Assembly (NCBI GenBank): GCA_964396715.1
Contig: CAYNFQ010000011.1
Location: 1 to 40,267 of the forward strand
Length of the DNA: 40,267 nucleotides
Source of the DNA: CAYNFQ01 sp964396715
Lineage (GTDB): Bacteria > Patescibacteriota > Microgenomatia > Daviesbacterales > UBA10151
Direction of reading: 5' to 3'
Made by a program: the position numbers and the translations under genes. Numbering within the stretch: the stretch's first letter is position 1; each line of letters opens with the position of its first letter. The notes under the pieces are model-generated. The model was not told the origin of the DNA. It saw only the letters and a program-made list of their open reading frames with translations, and made no database searches. This document shows positions 38,641 through 40,267 of this stretch, one piece after another.

Positions 38641-39774
38641 GAACTTTTCATGGGCTTTGGCTAAACTTCCTTCTGCCAAAGAGGCAATTAAAGACAGTTC
38701 TCCAGCCAAAACTGCAGCTCCTATGACCATTGCAAATTCTAGCACATTTTTTATCCCCAGTATTTTAAAAGCCTCAGTTTGGGTAGGTAAATGAGTGCCT
38801 CCTCCAACTGTGCCAATCTGAAGAGATGGCATGAAAATTGAAAAATACAAACTGCCATTTTTTTCTATCTCTGAATCAGTTATTCCCAAAGAACCTTCCA
38901 CTATATGAGCCAAATCCTGTCCGGTGGCTGCAAAAATAGCGGCAATTATATTAGCAAAGTGGGAATTAAATCCAAGTGAGCCGCTCATGATAGAACCCAG
39001 GTGAGTTTTGCTTTTTACAACTTCTACAATTTTTTCAGGAGTTGTTTTTAAAACGTCCTTAACAATCTTTTTATCCAAAATAACTTCAGCCCAGACTTTT
39101 TTACCCCTGCCTTCTATAAAATTTAACCAGGCCGGTTTTTTGTCTAGGTCAAAATTGCCGGCCAAAGCAATGCATTTGGCCTTAGTTTTTTGCTCAATCA
39201 GTTTGACTGCCGCCTCTGTGGCAATTGTCACCATGTTCATACCCATGGCATCTGAAGTAGAGTAGGAAAATCTGACAAATAAATTTTTCCCTACCATGGC
39301 TGTTTTTAAATTTAACAGCTTAAGATGTGAAGAAGTTTTCTGGGTGATTTGGGAGATCAGGGGGATATGGGACTGGATCCAGTTTTTAACTTTTATTCCA
39401 TGCTCTAAATTATTTACTTTAAAAACAGGGCCTCTGCTCATTCCCACATCCTCTACATATACTTTTGCTCCACCAGCTTCAGTTACAGCCTTGCAGCCTC
39501 TGGAAATAGAAGCCACCAATGCTCCCTCAGTGGTGGCAAGGGGAATGTAATGAGTTCGTAGTGGGTAGTTGGTAGTTCGTAGGGTCAAAGGGCCAGCAAT
39601 ACCGAGTGGTATCTGGGTGGCTCCAACTAAATTTTCTATATTCCGGCCGCTCACCTCATCTTCTGTAAAGATAAAATTACTTATAGAGCTTAAAGTTATA
39701 TTTAGTTGTTTTTCCAAAAATTTTCTGCGGTCATTGGCAGAGGGAAAATCACGCAAAGATATTTTTTTGTTCAT
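38611..39774 (-). CDS. Class I hydroxymethylglutaryl-CoA reductase
   Basis: A 387-residue enzyme making mevalonate with NADPH. Seen are E83 in PLATTEGALVAS, DAMGMNM (cofactor site), the HLGSIMSGSLGFNSHFANI block, TGQDLAHIVEGS, GTVGGGTHLPTQ and H375 in LAKAHEKFGRR. The class I form is the archaeal/eukaryotic soluble core without membrane anchor. RTTNYPLRT (residues 66-74) before HYIPLATTEG is coded by a tandem repeat (39549-39584). It heads the mevalonate operon, with a leaderless promoter. Confidence 0.95.
   Translation of the reverse strand: MNKKISLRDFPSANDRRKFLEKQLNITLSSISNFIFTEDEVSGRNIENLVGATQIPLGIAGPLTLRTTNYPLRTHYIPLATTEGALVASISRGCKAVTEAGGAKVYVEDVGMSRGPVFKVNNLEHGIKVKNWIQSHIPLISQITQKTSSHLKLLNLKTAMVGKNLFVRFSYSTSDAMGMNMVTIATEAAVKLIEQKTKAKCIALAGNFDLDKKPAWLNFIEGRGKKVWAEVILDKKIVKDVLKTTPEKIVEVVKSKTHLGSIMSGSLGFNSHFANIIAAIFAATGQDLAHIVEGSLGITDSEIEKNGSLYFSIFMPSLQIGTVGGGTHLPTQTEAFKILGIKNVLEFAMVIGAAVLAGELSLIASLAEGSLAKAHEKFGRRKLDVRG
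39549..39584 (+). repeat. GTAGTTCGTAG-type tandem repeat inside the HMG-CoA reductase gene
   Basis: ATGAGTTCGTAGTGGGTAGT followed by TGGTAGTTCGTAG; imperfect GTAGT(T/G) units read on the minus strand as RTTNYPLRT. Confidence 0.65.
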
Positions 39775-39783
39775 CGAGTGCCA

Positions 39784-39813
39784 ATTCTACCAGTTTGAGC
39801 CCAAATATGCCAA
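39784..39813 (-). promoter_or_regulatory. Promoter of the mevalonate operon, leaderless layout
   Basis: Minus strand TTGGCA (39813-39808), 18 nt, TAGAAT (39789-39784), then nine nt to the ATG at 39774. Confidence 0.55.
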
Positions 39814-39816
39814 TGA

Positions 39817-39845
39817 ACAATTTAATACGATCGTACGAGCATTGT
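39817..39845. promoter_or_regulatory. CGATCG-centred dyad 3, upstream of HMG-CoA reductase
   Basis: The perfect ten-base palindrome TACGATCGTA (39826-39835), identical to dyad 1, has outer arms ACAAT (39817-39821) and ATTGT (39841-39845) around 19 bases. It lies just upstream of the -35 box of the mevalonate operon. Confidence 0.6.
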
Positions 39846-39969
39846 AAAAAAGATTTGATTTTGTTTGGTAGAGAGAGTAGAACTGTGTTCATAAATGGAT
39901 TTTTAAAGAGAATCCTAAAGGAAAGAATTAGTCAGAGATAAAGTTGATAACAGAAATAAAGAAAATTCA

Positions 39970-40101
39970 ATGGGAATAGAATTCAGTAATAGAAGATACA
40001 TAGGACTTGGAAATGTGCCTGTAGGCGTGGGAGCAATAATAGTCATCCCTGCGAATGCTCGCCTCGTCTCCGAGTCGGAGCGGGCAGGGATCCACAATTA
40101 A
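39970..40101 (+). CDS. Weak short ORF disrupted by a repeat
   Basis: ATG 39970 opens MGIEFSNRRYIGLGNVPVGV followed by GAIIV, with normal AT-ending codons. Then the frame enters a repeat (from 40042) and stops at 40099-40101. Upstream codons in the same frame are also gene-like (ELVRDKVDNRNKENS) back to about 39930 but have no clear start. It could be a small gene cut off by a repeat, or chance. Confidence 0.25.
   Translation: MGIEFSNRRYIGLGNVPVGVGAIIVIPANARLVSESERAGIHN
40042..40093. repeat. Type A repeat variant with enlarged interior
   Basis: GTCATCCCTGC ... GGCAGGGATCC arms around a CGCCTCGTCTCCGAGTCGGAGCG-like inner stem. Confidence 0.65.
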
Positions 40102-40120
40102 TAACTCACGGTCGGAATTG

Positions 40121-40186
40121 GATTCCCGCCCGCCTGCCGGCCTGCCTGACGGCAGTCAGGGCAGGCAAGGCCTACGCGGGAATGAC
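40121..40186. repeat. Type B element nested inside a type A hairpin
   Basis: Outer arms GATTCCCGC (40121-40129) and GCGGGAATGAC (40176-40186) are type A. Between them is a type B core, CCTGCCTGACGGCAGTCAGG with GCAGGC flanks (about 40130-40170), the same element as in carA and carB in inverse direction. Confidence 0.75.
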
Positions 40187-40267
40187 ACTGGGAAGAACTG
40201 AACTCATACACCATGTAATACGAACTCTCAATAGTAACAATTCTAAGAACTCTGAAATGTAACAGAC

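Larger units (their letters stand above)
39775..40267. other. Right-end gap: operator, weak short ORF and nested repeats
   Basis: These 493 bases hold the mevalonate promoter and dyad 3 at the left, then a 44-codon frame at 39970-40101, and two repeat blocks (40042-40093 and 40121-40186). The longer minus-strand frame at 39915-40097 is translated repeat and is not supported. Nothing else is seen. Confidence 0.6.

Noticed and set aside
17185..39845. CGATCG as an over-represented hexamer
   Set aside because: By base composition (about 38 percent GC) roughly five copies are expected by chance in 40 kb and I found four. Only the concentric dyads and gap positions make it notable, not the count.
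39915..40097. 60-residue minus-strand frame at the right end
   Set aside because: Its N-terminal half is translated repeat (IPARSDSET..RAFAGMT type peptide) and no promoter or ribosome site supports it.
1..40267. Alternative genetic code with TGA as glycine
   Set aside because: TGA ends many genes at the expected family length, including carA, the ABC ATPase and the ligase, so the standard code applies.
1..40267. tRNA or rRNA genes
   Set aside because: I saw no T-arm GGTTCGAATCC-type motif with matching stems and no rRNA-like stretch; a tRNA search program would settle it.
1..40267. Insertion sequence or prophage as source of the repeats
   Set aside because: No transposase, integrase or phage gene is present in the window; the repeats are all short and non-coding by themselves.

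Overview
The window looks like a chromosomal segment from a Candidate Phyla Radiation (Patescibacteria) bacterium, most likely of the Microgenomates type. This is an inference from gene content, not a match to a named genome. The support is AT-rich, compact gene packing with many 1-20 bp overlaps; an archaeal-like mevalonate pathway; an archaeal/eukaryotic-type ATP-dependent DNA ligase next to endonuclease Q; many small toxin-antitoxin pairs; and DUF families common in that group. TGA is used as a stop (for example carA and carB-type ATGA junctions), so the code is standard, not the SR1/Gracilibacteria code. I saw no tRNA, rRNA, CRISPR array, transposase or phage gene.

Layout. 1-1.5 kb: a frameshifted hypothetical gene and a VapBC-type pair. 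1.5-3.6 kb: class II fructose bisphosphatase abutting class I aldolase. 3.7-9.5 kb: an ABC exporter, membrane and small unknown proteins, an SDH-type serine protease homologue, MutM and an MFS transporter. 9.6-11.5 kb: RecF, a RelE-type pair and a DUF5654 membrane protein. 11.5-17.1 kb: pyrB-carA-carB with a possible leader-peptide attenuator. 17.2-20 kb: a PaaX/Cas2-fold regulator with CGATCG-centred dyads, a small unknown protein, a Fic protein and a GGDEF protein. 20-25.9 kb: ATP-dependent ligase, unknown protein, endonuclease Q, phosphoribosyltransferase, inositol-phosphatase-like protein and peptidyl-tRNA hydrolase. 25.9-28.6 kb: an apparently circularly permuted DsbA-like protein, DUF3105, a ZIP transporter and an IPP-isomerase-like Nudix protein. 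28.6-32.4 kb: two more toxin-antitoxin pairs, a graveyard of gene remnants including a second copy of mevalonate genes, a HAD protein and another Nudix protein. 32.4-39.8 kb, all on the minus strand and read right to left: HMG-CoA reductase, HMG-CoA synthase, thiolase, DUF35 protein, mevalonate kinase, phosphomevalonate kinase, a four-helix-bundle protein and diphosphomevalonate decarboxylase. Together these form a complete route from acetyl-CoA to isopentenyl diphosphate.

Three window-wide patterns stand out. First, short palindromic or tandem repeats of about ten kinds fill most operon gaps and are also inserted in frame inside at least a dozen conserved proteins, much like Rickettsia palindromic elements. 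Some repeats end exactly at a Shine-Dalgarno sequence. Second, about fifteen gene starts lie only 6-10 nt behind a clear -10 box, often with a good -35 box, so leaderless transcription appears to be the norm for first genes. Third, four dyads centred on CGATCG lie at the PaaX-like gene and at two points in the mevalonate operon, suggesting a regulon. All function calls rest on reading motifs by eye; no database search was possible.
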